A stretch of DNA of 64,000 nucleotides from Schistosoma mansoni (GCF_000237925.1 NC_031502.1:7867352-7931351); one strand, 5' to 3'. Counted from the stretch's first letter, positions 12,206 through 24,811 are shown. Translations and numbers: made by a program. Notes: a model not told the origin generated them from the letters alone.

Positions 12206-12365
12206 CTTAATCCTGTTACCTTTTATGGAGGAGCATAGGCTGCCCACCAGGATTCTTCATCAAACTCTGTCCTGGGCAGTCCTTTCCAGTTGCTATTCAT
12301 TCTTTTGATTTCTGCTTCCAATTCCCAACACAATGTGTTCTTTGGTTTTTCTCTTAGAAATTCTG
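12206..12365 (-). mobile_element. SR2-like (RTE-clade) retrotransposon fragment, 3' end
   Basis: Landmarks of the SR2-like 3' end occur in antisense: CCTGTTACC, GGAGCATAGGC, GGATTCTTCATC, CTGTCCTGGGCAGTCCTTTC and AATGTGTTCTTTGG. Only about 160 bp remain, and the (TAAG)n tail seen in the other copies is missing. Confidence 0.75.
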
Positions 12366-14630
12366 TAAGAGTTTTTCATGAGGAATAATGGGTTATATGA
12401 ATTCTAGTTGACATTGAAATCCAACTGATTTTGCTTTTTGATTATAGTCCTAATAGTGATGTGATTTTATTTTACAATTGATTGATTTAGCTTTTTATTA
12501 AACTAAGTACTCACTAATCAGCATCTTTTCTAACTCATTTCGAGAGTTTTTGAAACACTGTTCTTTGGTTGTCATGAATAATTTTGCACAATTTGCAACC
12601 TAATGATCATAGAGAAATTTGCCAAAAGAGTGAAAATCTAATAAATCAGTCATTGTTACCATGCAACTATGCCTGAGTGTGAGTCGGTCCAAGTTCCAAT
12701 ACCTCATGATACCGCAATGAGATATAATTTATTAGGATGAAAACTAATCTGATACTATAGTCTTCAGCGTCAAGAATGGTTCGTTTATTGACTGAAGCTT
12801 TAAAAAGTTTCTAACCACAGTAAATGAAAACTTTGGAAATCAGTTTTATGAACTAGTTGGTATAAAAAGTACCCTTCTTTGGAAACGGAAAACGGCTGGC
12901 TAAATATTGGATACCATGAAGGCTTGGTCACCTGTTTCGTCCCAGTTTAGAATTTCTCAATGTTTTTCACTCAAGGAAAATGAAATGGAACCGAAAACTT
13001 TCAGTTCTTATTATGATCATGACAGAGACCGCTGGACTTGAATCAAATGGTCTATATTTCCGATTTCAATCAACCAATCAATCCGCGATTTAGTTTTATA
13101 CCATACAGTGCTATTGGTAGCTACTTGAATCACTCTTGAAATGACTGGATTCCACCAAACGCAACTTCTTACTAGTATTTCAGAAATTAATTTTAAAGCC
13201 AGTTACTTGTATGATCATATTACCCTCATCAAAAAATCCATTATCTTCAAAAAAACTTAGTCTCACAAAAACATTCTTTAAGTTTTTTACTACTTATTAG
13301 TTAAAAAGTAGAAGACGATAAATAACTCAAAATTAAGCGTCTTCATCATGATATAGTCCCACTCAATTGAGGAATTTAAGATTATTATTATTATTATTTA
13401 AACTATCTACTTTGTATTGCATGTAGTGGTTCCATAATAAATCTTATTAGATTATTAATTCATTTGCTTTTTCATCAGGATGGGTTTAAATGCTGGCCAC
13501 ATGAATACTGGATATAAAAAAAATAGTATTCGATAATAACGCAATTCTGACAACAGACAACCATAATACATTCAAATAAGTAGAGGTAAACTATTTTAAA
13601 TGTAGTTTTATTTAGTGTAAGGTGCCTATGAAGATCGTTGAATTTCATCGTTTAAAACAGACTGGTTTTGGAAAACTCGGAAACTAAGAAACACTGGCCA
13701 GCTGTCTCAACTTTATATGGGACTAATGAACAATACTCATTCACAACACTACTGGTTATCAAACCCTGGACCGTCTGCTTCTGTGATGAGATCTTAACTT
13801 TAACATTCGAGCTGTAGTATACTCGAATCGATCACCAATACCCAATCACAATGGATGTATATTCAGCTGGCTACAATCACAATAAAATAACTTATATACA
13901 AACGTGATTTAGCTGTTAACTACTACTATCAAATATTGTCTTTTATATTATATCACAGGTAATCAATGTGTAACCATTATCAAACTCTTTTTTTTTGATA
14001 AAATCTGACACATTTAAAAAGACGATTGTTTACATCCTAATTTGATTTATGCATAATCATGGTGTTGTTGTTTTTTCGCTCCGTTTTCTTAAGAAGAAAA
14101 CTATGTATTTCATAGGAAAAGTATGGAAGATATAGATATGTCAAAATGAAAGTTGATATTATTTACATATTTGTATAAATCATATTCCTTTTCTATATGC
14201 AACTTATTTTCTATTCAATGGTTTACAACATAATAGTAATAACCTCTTTCTCTCTGTTTTTTACCTGATTAGTATATATCTAAATACATACCTTAAACAA
14301 ATAGACATCTGTAACTGTACACAATGTAATCATTTTATCATTAGTATTTATTTTTCTATAATGTATATTTCATTTCTATTATAATGTACTCTAATTCACC
14401 ATGACAATGTCAATGTGTACACCATAAAGAGGATGTAATATATGCATTGAATGAAAATTAGGTAATTATTTGATAAATATATTTGTAATACTTTTTTGCT
14501 TTGTAATAAGTATTGTTAGAAAGCCACATCAATAGATTGGATTCCACACATGTTTAGCAGTGATATGATTATTTTGTTTTACATTCTAAACCTTCGTTTT
14601 AACCGGGAGATAGTGTTTTCCTATTCAACT
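12366..14630. other. Gene-free stretch with two very old SINE relics
   Basis: Two stretches, 12895-13000 and 13640-13880, recall the antisense hammerhead-SINE order (CACCTGTTTCGTCCCAG; GGCCAGCTGTCTC...TATGGGACT) but are heavily mutated. An ATT microsatellite lies at 13383-13400. No coding region is supported. Confidence 0.35.
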
Positions 14631-14631
14631 A

Positions 14632-14935
14632 AATTTACTTACTTACTTACGCCTGTTACTCCCAATGGAGCATAGGCCGCCGACTAGCATTCTCCAACCC
14701 ACTCTGTCCTGGGCCTTCTTTTCTAGTTCTATCCAGTTTTTGTTCATTCTTCTCATGTCTGTCTCTATTTCTCGGCGTAATGTGTTCTTTGGTCTTCCTC
14801 ATCTCATTTGGCCTTCAGGATTCCATGTGAGGGCTTGTTTTGTGACGCAATCGGGTGATTTCCTCAATGTATGCCCAATCCACTTCCAGCGCTTCTTCCT
14901 GATTTCTTCCTTCACTGGATATTCAACTAAATGGT
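14632..14935 (-). mobile_element. SR2-like retrotransposon fragment with (TAAG)n tail
   Basis: The copy starts with TTACTTACTTACTTACGCC, the complement of the (TAAG)n 3' tail, and continues with the C-terminal coding end in antisense ([12 protein letters not shown] region: TTCTTTGGTCTTCCTC). It is truncated after about 300 bp. Four other copies of the same 3' region lie at 12.2, 19.3, 36.9 and 54.9 kb. Confidence 0.8.
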
Positions 14936-15875
14936 TTATTATAACGGTACACAAACATAAAGCGTTCATAGCTTCTTTCTTTAATTAACGGTTTAACAAG
15001 CTTGATTTAACAAGTAGGTAAGTTGCTCCTGTTAAAATATTTCTTTATTAAATAAAATAGTGATCAGTAAACCAAAAACAAATCACATCATCATAGTTCG
15101 TAATCGCAATTTCTATGCACTTATCTGGTAAACTAAGCACGAACTTTTTGAATCGGCGTAATAAATTGAGAGTTTAGGTCAATAGCATACTGATTCAATT
15201 TTTAACCAGTTAGTTAATAAGTAAAAATCTTAATCTATACACTTTTGAATGTAGAATTTTGTGTCATCTACAGCTCTCATGTTCGGATTAAACTCAACTT
15301 GATGCTTAATACACGAATTTGAAGATAAATCAATAAATTACAGTAATTATTCAATTTTCTTACTGAATTTCTGAGCTTTCCTACAAGTAACATATTAAAT
15401 TACATTTTAAGAGTACTCAACAGAAATTTCTTCATAAGTTAACGACACAAAAAGACAATGTGACTTAGGATACTTTCCAAAATGAAAATCAGTAGCTTTG
15501 CGTTTATGGATTACTAAATTATTAAGGTTTATTTTTCTTTTCGGTATTAATCTACTTTTGAATATTTTTGTTCTTAGGATAGGATTGTTTGTGTTCACGA
15601 ACCCATTGATAATCGAACGAAGGACTATTTGTTCCCATGGAGAGCGCTTAACCTTTAGATTTCTAGCATTGGTTGGCTAACTAATGTTAATCTGTGGTGT
15701 AAACCATTAAAATCAATGTTGTCAAAAGCGCGATATCTAAGTACATGTTAAAAGAGTATACGCGATCTCTGGTTAATTCAGCTTAATCATTGAACATTAG
15801 AAAATCTACACTTTCACAAGATTTTTCGTCTTTTTACACATATCTCATAATTTAAAACAAACCATTAATTTCCAG
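14936..15875. other. Gene-free stretch
   Basis: Overlapping ORFs on both strands at 15407-15680 are short and lack support. No repeat recognised. Confidence 0.35.
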
Positions 15876-16300
15876 TATAGGGTTGTGGAGATTGCTAAGT
15901 TTTGATTGAGATCATGAATCGATCGATTTTAGACCATGACTGAAAACCTGAAAGCATTGGATGGCCGTTTCGCCCTAGTATGACGCTCCCCAGTTAGTTT
16001 CACGCGTAAACGCTTAATCTCTAGATACCGTCATCCAACGGTGTTAATGTCTAACTTCAATCGACCCATGATCTCGCGCAACCATTCATCCATTGTCTGA
16101 GGCAGATACTTGTCTCTACCTGACACGGATTAGACTCCACTGGTCACGGCTTGTCACTAGAACTGCTAGAATTACCTCTTGAAGCTAGTCACTAGTGGGC
16201 ACATGGTAATTAACAGTACTAGGTTGTGGAGATTGTTAACTTGTGAATGAGATCATTGGCGGTGGTGTGATATTGATCGATTCATGATCTTAATGGAAAC
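15876..16300 (-). repeat. Second-family hammerhead SINE, antisense, long copy
   Basis: Antisense landmarks in order: GGTTGTGGAGATTG, GAAAACCTGAAAGCATTGG, GGCCGTTTCGCCCTAG, AACGGTGTTAATGTC, AACTTCAATCGACCCATGAT, ATCCATTGTCTGAGG and CACTAGTGGG. The tRNA-like B-box part is deleted and the hammerhead core is disturbed (the stem II and CUGANGA region reads differently). It ends in a second copy of the GGTTGTGGAGATTGTTAA end motif near 16225. Confidence 0.75.
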
Positions 16301-17985
16301 TATTAATTTGTTCAAAACTGTATTATTCTCATGCCTATCCAACCATCTTTTGTTAGTTTAGTTACGTATATGAACTCAATTATATTGTAACTAAATCAAA
16401 ATCAAGTATAACGTGAAGGTTTCTACAATCCGTATAAATATCAAGCAAATAATTACTTATTTAAACATAGGGGGACAATGTTAACCACTACGCCATCCAT
16501 TTATGGGTTTACATATTTTTGTACAGCTAGGTACTGAATTAAATCCTCTTTTTGACTTCATGAGTGTCTTCCAGAGCGTTTTGATGAAAGACATTGCTGA
16601 AACTGAATATTGCTTCCTTCTCAATAGAATTGTCATATTATACAAACCAATAAATGACCATTGGTTGTTTTTTACCCGTCATGTTTATTTTTATTTTACC
16701 GTTCGTTATCTCATAAGTTGTACTATTTACTTGCTGTAAGGGTTTGTAAAGACTGTTGAATATTCATATTTCACATCACAGACTTGCCTTAATTAGATAA
16801 CCATTGGAAGCCCTGGACAATTAGTCCAATCATTCTCTTCTTTATAAATAATCTGAGTAGAGTTTCCATCTCAAAAGATCATCTAAATGAAGAGCTTGTT
16901 CCAATTTCCAATATTGAGTTTTTATTTACATAGTAATATTTGTTTAACTACAACATGAAATCATGTCCAATTAATAATACTTATCTATCTACATGCAATC
17001 ATTCAAAGGAATACACAATTAAGCATAGTTTTCTTTTTCATTTTCAAACAGCCTTGATAATGCTGAAATTCAAATAGAATCATCCAACTGGTCTTACATT
17101 TGTTTCTTTGTTCTATAATCTCATTAGAACTGTAACGCATTAATTGTTTCTCAAATTAAAGGGTTATCTATTCCCTTGGTTAATAACTTATGGTAGACAT
17201 TATCTGTTAGGCGGAAGTAGTATTCCATCCTCAAGTGCAACCGTGTAAATACTGATAATCTAATCAGGAATGATCCTCAGTCTCTTGGCCTGTAGGCTAC
17301 TTGGAGCTTCGTCTCAATGTTGTCTTCCTCTTATATGTTGATTATATCTGTGGAATTCAAGATGCTTCAGCTTTAAAGTGACATGTAAATATAGGCGATA
17401 TCAAGGTATTCGTTCAGTTATATTCGGAAATTCAACCTCTTAAAATTAAAGTTCTGTTCAGTTCTTGACCAATCCATATCATATGATCTGACTTTCTACA
17501 TTCAGCTGTACAAATAAAATAAGTTTATTTTTGATGGTTTTCGCGGAGATTTTGTACAATATGTGTTCATCTTTCCTCATCACAAAATGTTATCAGTTGA
17601 AAGCTCACTAAACTGCTATTCTATTTCAATCTAAGATTATTTGTTAGTACTCGCTTACAATTACCTTCTCCATATAGTGTGGAGTTATTGTGACCTGTCG
17701 GTCCAATGTAATCCCAATATAAGCTCTTCTTAACGCTTGATACTATTAGGTTATGCAAATGTGACGAGGGTAATAGTACATAGGATCCATTATACCATAA
17801 ACAATATCATTATAAACATGAATCATTCGCATGCATACATAATAACAAATTAGTACTGAATAAAAATATATGAGCGGTGATTCATTTGCACTTCTCATTT
17901 CCATGTAACCTTGATACATCATGTGATCTGTTTGGAATCGCCCAGCCTCTGAAAAATTTAGGATATTGGAATAGTCTAAAATTCC
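16301..17985. other. Gene-free stretch
   Basis: ORFs at 16503-16739 (+) and 17746-17994 (-) are unsupported. No repeat recognised with confidence. Confidence 0.35.
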
Positions 17986-17994
17986 AATTTCCAT

Positions 17995-18516
17995 TTATTT
18001 TATTTATTTAAACACATAAATATTGGTACAGAAGAGCACCAGATATATAAATGCACCACACAAGTCTCATTTGATTTGTGTGAAGGCTGTGATACTGCCC
18101 AGGTGCCCAAACTGAAGCAGGTGGTTTTCTTAGGGGGCCACACCTCGAGACTTTGACCTAAAGGTCTGATCCACAAGGCAGTGGAGCATCGTGAGGAGAT
18201 GCAGTCCCATGGTGGCCGCTGACCAATAATTGATTCGTACGCCATTTGTTCCCTCAGGATACTGGGGCCCATGTGTACCATTGGTTTGGAATTAGGGTTT
18301 TCCAACTCCCCTAAGTGGACTCGCCGTGTCCACCAACCCGGTTAAAGTGCCGGACAATCGCTTTACGTTCTCTCAATTTCGTAAACAACAGTAATGCCAC
18401 GAGAAGGCAGTGAGTAGGACTTCCCTGACAGAGGCTATATTCGCGTGGCCATGTGAGAGCATTTGGAGAGGGAGAGTGGACTCTCCCCACTCTCGGCCGT
18501 ACCAGGGCATTCGGGC
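17995..18516 (-). mobile_element. Family M retroelement copy
   Basis: About 520 bp, oriented minus, bounded by a short target duplication (ATTTCCATT at 17987-17995 and 18517-18525). Its (TTTA)-rich tail lies at the left. The frame 18000-18305 (101 codons) begins MENPNSKPMVHMGPSILREQ and keeps PWDCISSRCSTALWIRPLG. The upstream region holds the perfect hairpin GGGAGAGTCC/ACTCTCCC. It is well preserved and so probably fairly young. Confidence 0.8.
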
Positions 18517-18525
18517 ATTTCCATT

Positions 18526-19270
18526 AGTTTGCTTTATTTCACTTTCTACATCAATTACGATCATTCAGAAACGTAATTATGAATTAATTCTCATTCGAGT
18601 AAGTTTTTCTCCGTACATTATTCAGTTTCACTATGTGTTTATTCATCTGCCGTATTAATTGTCATCATGGTAGGATTATAATTAAAAATTTTAATTGTAA
18701 CAAATGTAATTTATTAAAATGAAGAATAATCTCTAGTGTATTCATCATTCTATATAGAAATTAATTATCTGGACAAACCAACAATGATTACCCTGAATTG
18801 TTTATTTCAATTGTAGTTTTCTTATGATTGTCATTGTTCTTAATGGCGATGATGATGATGATGGCCAGTACATTTTTGTTTGTTGTCAACATATATCATT
18901 GATGACTCACCTTAAAATAAAAAAATTTACAATACTGATAAAGGTTAAAATTTTGTGTACATTAAACTCTTCATGTGTAGTAATATAAGTGAAGTTGATC
19001 TTGCTGTTTGAGTGTATTATGGATACATAGAAATTTAAAATGGACTAGACGAAATATATTCATCTATATATTGTTTGATGATTGTGATTCGTTTACATGA
19101 ATATGTGTGTCAAATTTATTGATTATTGACCAATATAAAGGACAGTGTCAGACTTACTAAAATGACTTACTAAAATCAACAGAAAATAAACTATATTAAT
19201 AAATAAAAGTGATTCTTTCACTTAAAAATAAAGCTAAACTTTACTACGGAATGTAAAGTTATGGTATCAA
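18526..19270. other. Gene-free stretch
   Basis: AT-rich, with a short GAT repeat near 18846. No gene seen. Confidence 0.35.
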
Positions 19271-19272
19271 GA

Positions 19273-20720
19273 CTTACTTACTTACTTACGCCTGTTACCC
19301 CTCGTGAAGGAGCATAGGCCGCACACCAGCATTCTTCATACAACCCTGTCCTGGGCAATCCTTTCCAGTTGTTATTCATCCTTTTCATATCTGCTTCTAT
19401 TTCCCGGCATAATGTGTTCCTTGGCCTTCCTCTTTTCCGTTTCCCTTCCGGATTCCAGGATAGGGATTGCCTCGCAATGCAGTATGATGATTTCCTTAAT
19501 ATATGTCCGATTCACTTCCAACATGTTTTCCTAATTTCCTCTTCAGCTGGAAGCTGGTTTGTCCTCTCCCACAGAAGGCTGTTGCTGATGATATCCGGCT
19601 AGTGAATGTTGAGTATTTTGCGTAAACAATTGTTTATAAATGCTCGTACCTTCTTGATGATGGTTGTACTAGTTCTCCACGTTTCAGCATCATACAGTAG
19701 GACTGTCTTGACGTTTGTATCGGAGATTCTCACTTGGAAATTAGTTGACAGTTGTTTGGACTCCCATATGTTCTTCAATTGTAGAAATGCTATTGTTGCT
19801 TTGCCGATCCTCGCCTTTACGTCTGCATTGGATCCTCCTTGTTTATCAATGATGCTTCCCAGGTACGTGAAAGATTCCACATCTTCCAGAAATTCACCAT
19901 CAAGTGTGCTTGATTTGGTGTTCTCCGTGTTGTAATTTAAAATCTTGCTTTTTCGTTTGTGTATTTTGAGGCCTATTGATGCAGAGGCTGCTGATACATT
20001 AGTTGTCTTCGTCTGCATTTGTTCGTGTGTATGAGACAGGAGGGCTGGATCATCTGCGAAGCCCAAATCGTCTAATTGATTCTGAGATATCCATTATATT
20101 CCGTGCTTCCCGTCAGATGTCGAGGTCTTCATAATGCAGTCGATCAGCAGAAGAAAGAGAAAGGGGGAGAGTAGACATCCTTGTGTGACTCTGGTCCTTA
20201 CTGGAAATGCATCTGTCAGCTGTCCTCCATGCACGACTTTGCACTGTAGTCCATCGTATTAGTCCCGGATAATGTTGACAATATTCTCAGGAACTCCATA
20301 GTGTCGAAGAAGTTTCCATAATGTTCTCCTGTCCACACTGTCAAACGCCTTCTCACAGTCGATGAAGTCGATGTATAGTGACGAGTTCTAGTCAACTGAT
20401 TGTTCAACGATGATCCATAGTGTTGCGATTCGGTCTGTGCACGACCGATCCTTGCGGAATCCAGCCTGTTGATCTCGAAGTCGGGCGTCTACTGTGTCTT
20501 TCATGCGGTTCAGCAAAACTCTGTTGAACTTTTCCTGGAACTGACAACAAAGTGATGCCTCTGTAACTCTCACATATGCTCAGACCCTTTTTCTTTGGTA
20601 TCTTGATAAGTTATCTTTCTTTCCAGTTTGTCTGTGTCACTTGTTCTTCCTCCCAAATCTTCTTGAATAGAAGGTGAAGCATGTTTGCTGTTACTTCAGT
20701 GTTTGACTTCAGTGCTTCAG
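19273..20720 (-). mobile_element. SR2-like (RTE-clade) retrotransposon, longest copy
   Basis: The 3' end lies at the left with a (TAAG)n tail (19273-19290). The minus strand carries the reverse transcriptase C-terminal half. A 155-codon frame (19599-20066) starts at the catalytic FADD box (GFADDPALLSHTHEQMQ) and includes SFTYLGSIID, AFLQLKNIW and VLLYDAETW. Further upstream blocks on the same strand at 20216-20573 include RLRDQQAGFRKDRSCTD, a conserved RT motif. The 5' half, including the endonuclease, is missing. The frame is interrupted, so this is a dead copy. It ends at the junction with an Sm-alpha SINE at 20721. Confidence 0.85.
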
Positions 20721-20890
20721 CTGGATTCCACTGCTAGCCACTATCCATCTTTACTCATAATGCTTGTGAATCAAGGCAATATCGAGGCAATCCGCGCACG
20801 ATGTATATATGCCAATAAGAGACTGATCAATTGCAGTCCTAAATATCAATGGGAATATTCAAACAAACAATACAAAAATGAATTAAGTTC
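20721..20890 (+). repeat. Sm-alpha SINE fragment beginning at the ribozyme cleavage point
   Basis: The copy begins CTGGATTCCACTGCTAGCCA, the sequence that directly follows the GTC cleavage triplet of the Sm-alpha hammerhead. It then runs through the post-ribozyme landmarks (ACTATCCATCTTTAC, GAGGCAATCCGCGC, GCCAATAAGAGACTGATCAA and ATGAATTAAG). It abuts the SR2-like fragment with a possible 5-nt microhomology (CTGGA). Confidence 0.8.
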
Positions 20891-22326
20891 AATTGTCTTG
20901 GATAACATCTTTAAGATGATAGAAATTAGCAATTAAAGACCTTGTACTAAATAGCTCAAAATCTATGTGACAGCATCACAAGTGAATTTGATATGGACAG
21001 CCAATCAGAAGTAACAAAGGTCAATCGATAACAGTCAGAAGTAAACTAAAGGTCAAGTGCATTTGATTGGAATCAATAGGTTAATTTCTTAATGATAGAC
21101 TGGTGTATATATATGAATGAGTATTTGTGCATTTTGTTCAGTAGTCCAATACACTTTCTCGCTCAAGTATTCAGTTGGGGGTTAGCGCGTAGAATACCAT
21201 GTATCAGTATCAGATCACGGACACCCCACGTCACAACAGAATTCTTCTTTTATTTTTTAATAAATAAATTTTGAATAATTTATGATTCGTTATTTAAATA
21301 TTCTTCCATGCATACACTTAGTCCTTATGTTGATTTCTATTTTTCTATACATTACATTGACTAAAACTCATTGAAACTGGATATTAAGTTCTACATTGAA
21401 ATAGTCTTGAATCTTTATTTTAACTGATATAAACTATGAACCTAAAAATGTTAAGGTTAAATTTTGATTCTATTACTGATCTTAAATTTTCATGTATGAA
21501 CTTGTACGATGGTTATGTTTGAATTACTCATTCAGATATTTAAGGATTAATTTACAAATAAACGGACATATACAAATCAAGAGAAGTCACCAATTGGTCA
21601 TTGGTTTAGAGATGATCTATTTTCATATTATTATCGATAAGAAAACTGTCAATATACATGCATATTTCAGTAAAGTTGGGATCGTAGGTAATATTAAAAT
21701 GGAAGGTGCATATTTATTCCTATTTGACACTCTCCAGGTAGATGTACCTGAACTTCAGTGTTAAAGTTTATACTGGAACCCATTACTTTATTCTCTGAAC
21801 TAATGAGTCTTGATAACCAATAAATTGTTCAACGGGTATGTAGTTATAAGTGCATCGATAAATTCTCGTCTAATATTCAATAGAAAGATTATTGTTGTTA
21901 CTAATATAGAATCTTTAGAACTCGTTCAAATGATTCATTTTACGACAGATATGTCTTGAAGTTGCATTTGTGAACCGTAACATTTGAAGTCATTTAAGCC
22001 GGGAGACTAATATCTGTCCATAATACTTAACGAATATCACGTTGTATTGTAAATAATATAAAGTTAGTTAAGGTAAAACATTGGATCCTAATTTATCGGT
22101 CGAATAGTATGGTGATTGTCGCGAAGCATAAACCTCATTTACTAAGTAGAATTGTGTATGTATTGCATAGTAGTCGTAAAGCAGAATGAAACTACAGTCT
22201 AATAATCTCTCTTTGTAGTGACTTCCTAATTAAGGTTAATATGTGACAGAAATTGATTTCAATATAACTAAAGCTCTACAAGTTCGAAATAATTCTAAGC
22301 TTATCGTCTATTTAATGTACTTTCCT
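20891..22326. other. Gene-free stretch
   Basis: ORFs at 21092-21274 and 21492-21764 look like chance openings. No repeat recognised. Confidence 0.35.
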
Positions 22327-22680
22327 AGTTGAAAGCGTGAGTCAATTGAAGCTAGACCACTATAGAAAACCTGGAAGCACTGGACAGCCGTTTCATCCTA
22401 CTATGGCACTCCTAAGAAGTGCGCATCCACGATCCCAAACTCGAGAGATTCGAGCCCAGGACCTATCAGTCTCTCGCCAGAGCACTTGACCGATAGACCA
22501 CTGAGCCGGCATCTAACGGTGTTAATGTCTAACTTCAACTGATCCACGAAGTTGAGCAACCGTTCACCAATTGTCTTCAGTGAGTTGATATCTCACAACA
22601 GACGTGGTTTAAACTCCACTGGTCACTGCTTCTCACTAGAACTTCTGAATTTACCTCTCGAAGTCAGTCACTAGTGAGCA
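22327..22680 (-). repeat. Second-family hammerhead SINE, antisense, near-complete
   Basis: The antisense copy contains GAAAACCTGGAAGCACTGG, GCCGTTTCATCCTAC (ribozyme), ATTCGAGCCCAGGACC (complement of a B box), GACCACTGAGCCGGCA (complement of an A box) and AACGGTGTTAATGTCTAAC. In sense the ribozyme reads CTTAGGA instead of CTGAGGA and GATGAAAC at the second box, so it is decayed. It ends at a (TTA)n microsatellite. Confidence 0.85.
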
Positions 22681-22681
22681 T

Positions 22682-22720
22682 ATTATTATTATTATTGTTA
22701 TTATTATTATTATTATTATC
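22682..22720. repeat. (TTA)n microsatellite
   Basis: About thirteen ATT/TTA units with one interruption, sitting between the SINE and a fold-back sequence. Confidence 0.85.
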
Positions 22721-22828
22721 AGAAGGGGTTTTGTGGAGATTTAGTATTTTCATAGTTGAAAGCGTGAGTCAATTGAAACTTTCAACTATGAAACATACTA
22801 ATTCTCCACAAAACCCCTTCTGATAATA
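22715..22828. repeat. Fold-back (palindromic) SINE-end sequence
   Basis: The left arm 22715-22762 (ATTATCAGAAGGGG...CATAGTTGAAAG) and right arm 22779-22828 (CTTTCAACTATG...CCCCTTCTGATAAT) are nearly perfect reverse complements of about 48 nt, separated by a 16-nt loop. The arms are the terminal region of the second-family SINE (GTGGAGA...AGTTGAAAGCGTGAGTC). Confidence 0.85.
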
Positions 22829-23871
22829 TTTATTGTACATTATTTTGGCAGTTCATTTTGACAGAAGTAAACTGAACCAATCCTGTTTGGGATAGAGGCT
22901 CTATGGATTTTTGAACAAAATTTTATGAGCATTGGTAAATAACTTGATTAATAAAAGCTATTTAAGGATTCAATGAAACCTACCAATAGTTAATTACTGA
23001 AAAGCTTAAAACCGATAACTATGACAAGACTAGGGAATAGTTATGAACCTGAAGGATCCTTAAAGTGAAAATGAAAATGTGATAGAAAACAAACAGCATT
23101 AAAACGCAAATAGCGTTTGCGCATGATTTGCGGATTTTCCAAAGTAACTAAATAGACTTTGAGATTTAAAATTAAAAGACTATTCACCTAAGTATTAATC
23201 ATTATGGTCACGAAGCATTCTCCCTCCCTAGCTCTTAACACAACCCCCTATCTGAATTTCTAAACTTAACCTCTTAGCTCTATTCTTTTATTAGCTTACG
23301 ATGACAAATAATTCCGTACTGATCATTAAACTGTTTACCGATTATCATTAATCAACTGTTCTATAGTCCCTCTGCAGTCTCTACTACATACATACACATT
23401 TGTAATAGGTTTCCTTTTCTGTTTTTTGTCCTAATGATAAGTTTACATTTATTTTTTCATAGTTTCCCTAAAATTTCTTTAACACTAGTTTTGCAATGAT
23501 GATCTAATCTGACACTATTTCAGATTTGTAATATTATTCTAAACTGCATCTAATGTGCATATCATCAGCTACTAACCATACTTTACTTTCACTCGAAACA
23601 TGTTCAAGTTTCAAATGATTCATTCAATCACTTTTGACTAGATCGGTCTAACAATCATACACAGTCCCACATACATGAATTTTAGGTTAATTTTACACCC
23701 ATTTATATGAATAAATGTAAATTTGACTTTATTGAAGGATTATGAATATGGTACCTGAAACCGAAATGAGAAACGTCGATTCCTTAGGAATGAAAGATGT
23801 GCTTACATTGTTTCGAATTTTCATCAGTATTATTTTCTATCACGTTTAACAAATAAACATTTTTATGTATA
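22829..23871. other. Gene-free stretch
   Basis: AT-rich sequence, nothing recognised. Confidence 0.35.
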
Positions 23872-23917
23872 GTTGAAATCATGAGTCAATTGAAGCTAGA
23901 CCACCACGGAAAACCTT
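23872..23917 (-). repeat. Truncated second-family SINE end, antisense
   Basis: Forty-six bases matching the SINE terminus (AGTTGAAATCATGAGTCAAT through CACGGAAAACCTTT). It breaks off just before the hammerhead stem I sequence. Confidence 0.75.
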
Positions 23918-24460
23918 TTGTTGACACTTAACATGTTTTATTTTAATTTCTCAATTTTTAAGTTTCATTTGATAGGGAAATATATATTTGATATAATAAA
24001 CTAATCTACTTCTAAGATAAAGTTGTGAAATAATGTAGCATTTAAGCAATTTTTAGAGACAATACATGTTGTATCATTTTGTTGCTTGATTTTTAGTTAA
24101 CCAACGAAACCTATAGATTTGTCAAGATTATCTGACTAAACGAATACACGACAAGGTCACATTATTCATGTTATTGGAAAACTCAACATGTTCATTTGTT
24201 TGAAACAGGTTGTTTCCCCTCCATCCCTTCTACATACTTCCTCCTAGGTTAGTGTGTCTATCTTGTCAAAATGTATTATATAGGTTGTGTGGATATGTTT
24301 TTTTAATAATCCAATAGGAATCATTTAGTCACCTTCACCGTATTTAAATGTCTCGTCCATACGTGTGTGTATATATATAGTAGTTTCGGATATGTTTAAC
24401 AGGGTAAGGTTCCATACTTTCCCTGAAATAGTATATTTATGGCAGACGAAGTCCAATTAT
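23918..24460. other. Gene-free stretch
   Basis: AT-rich, no gene or repeat recognised. A short TA run lies near 24371. Confidence 0.3.
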
Positions 24461-24462
24461 TT

Positions 24463-24645
24463 CCTCACTTGAGAATTGATGTTAACACTGGCATTACCAA
24501 TGTAAATGTTGGAATCACATTTTCGCTGAATTCAACCAAATTCATCATATTGAGCATTTCCATTCCATCCACAGTAATCATAACATCATCTTCTGATAGG
24601 AGCCCAGATTTCTCACGTTCATCATCAATCACTTCCTTAAAATGA
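24463..24645 (-). CDS. Short protein-like ORF, minus strand (unassigned)
   Basis: About 61 open codons end in a TGA at the left. The translation includes KEVIDDEREKSGLLSEDDV and, further on, VEFSENVIPTFTLVMPVL. The acidic-then-hydrophobic pattern and codon use look coding rather than random. No start codon lies at its 5' end and only a weak acceptor is visible, so it would have to be a terminal exon or a relic. The + strand of the same stretch is also open from ATG 24439 (begins MADEVQLFPHLRID), and I cannot decide between them. Confidence 0.3.
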
Positions 24646-24811
24646 TCAGATCGTACAAATATTACTCATTTAGATGATAAACTTTTTAACCTGCTTAAAC
24701 ATAAATTAAACTGCTATATTATTTAATCAGAAATTAATCAACAATGACCAATCAGTATAATTAGCATCAAAGACTGTTCTTTCTGCCTATCAATATACTA
24801 TTGTAAGTCCC

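Noticed and set aside
19606-19935. 109-codon + strand ORF over the SR2-like copy (also 37217-37546)
   Set aside because: It is the antisense shadow of the reverse transcriptase frame on the minus strand, which carries the FADD and YLGS motifs.
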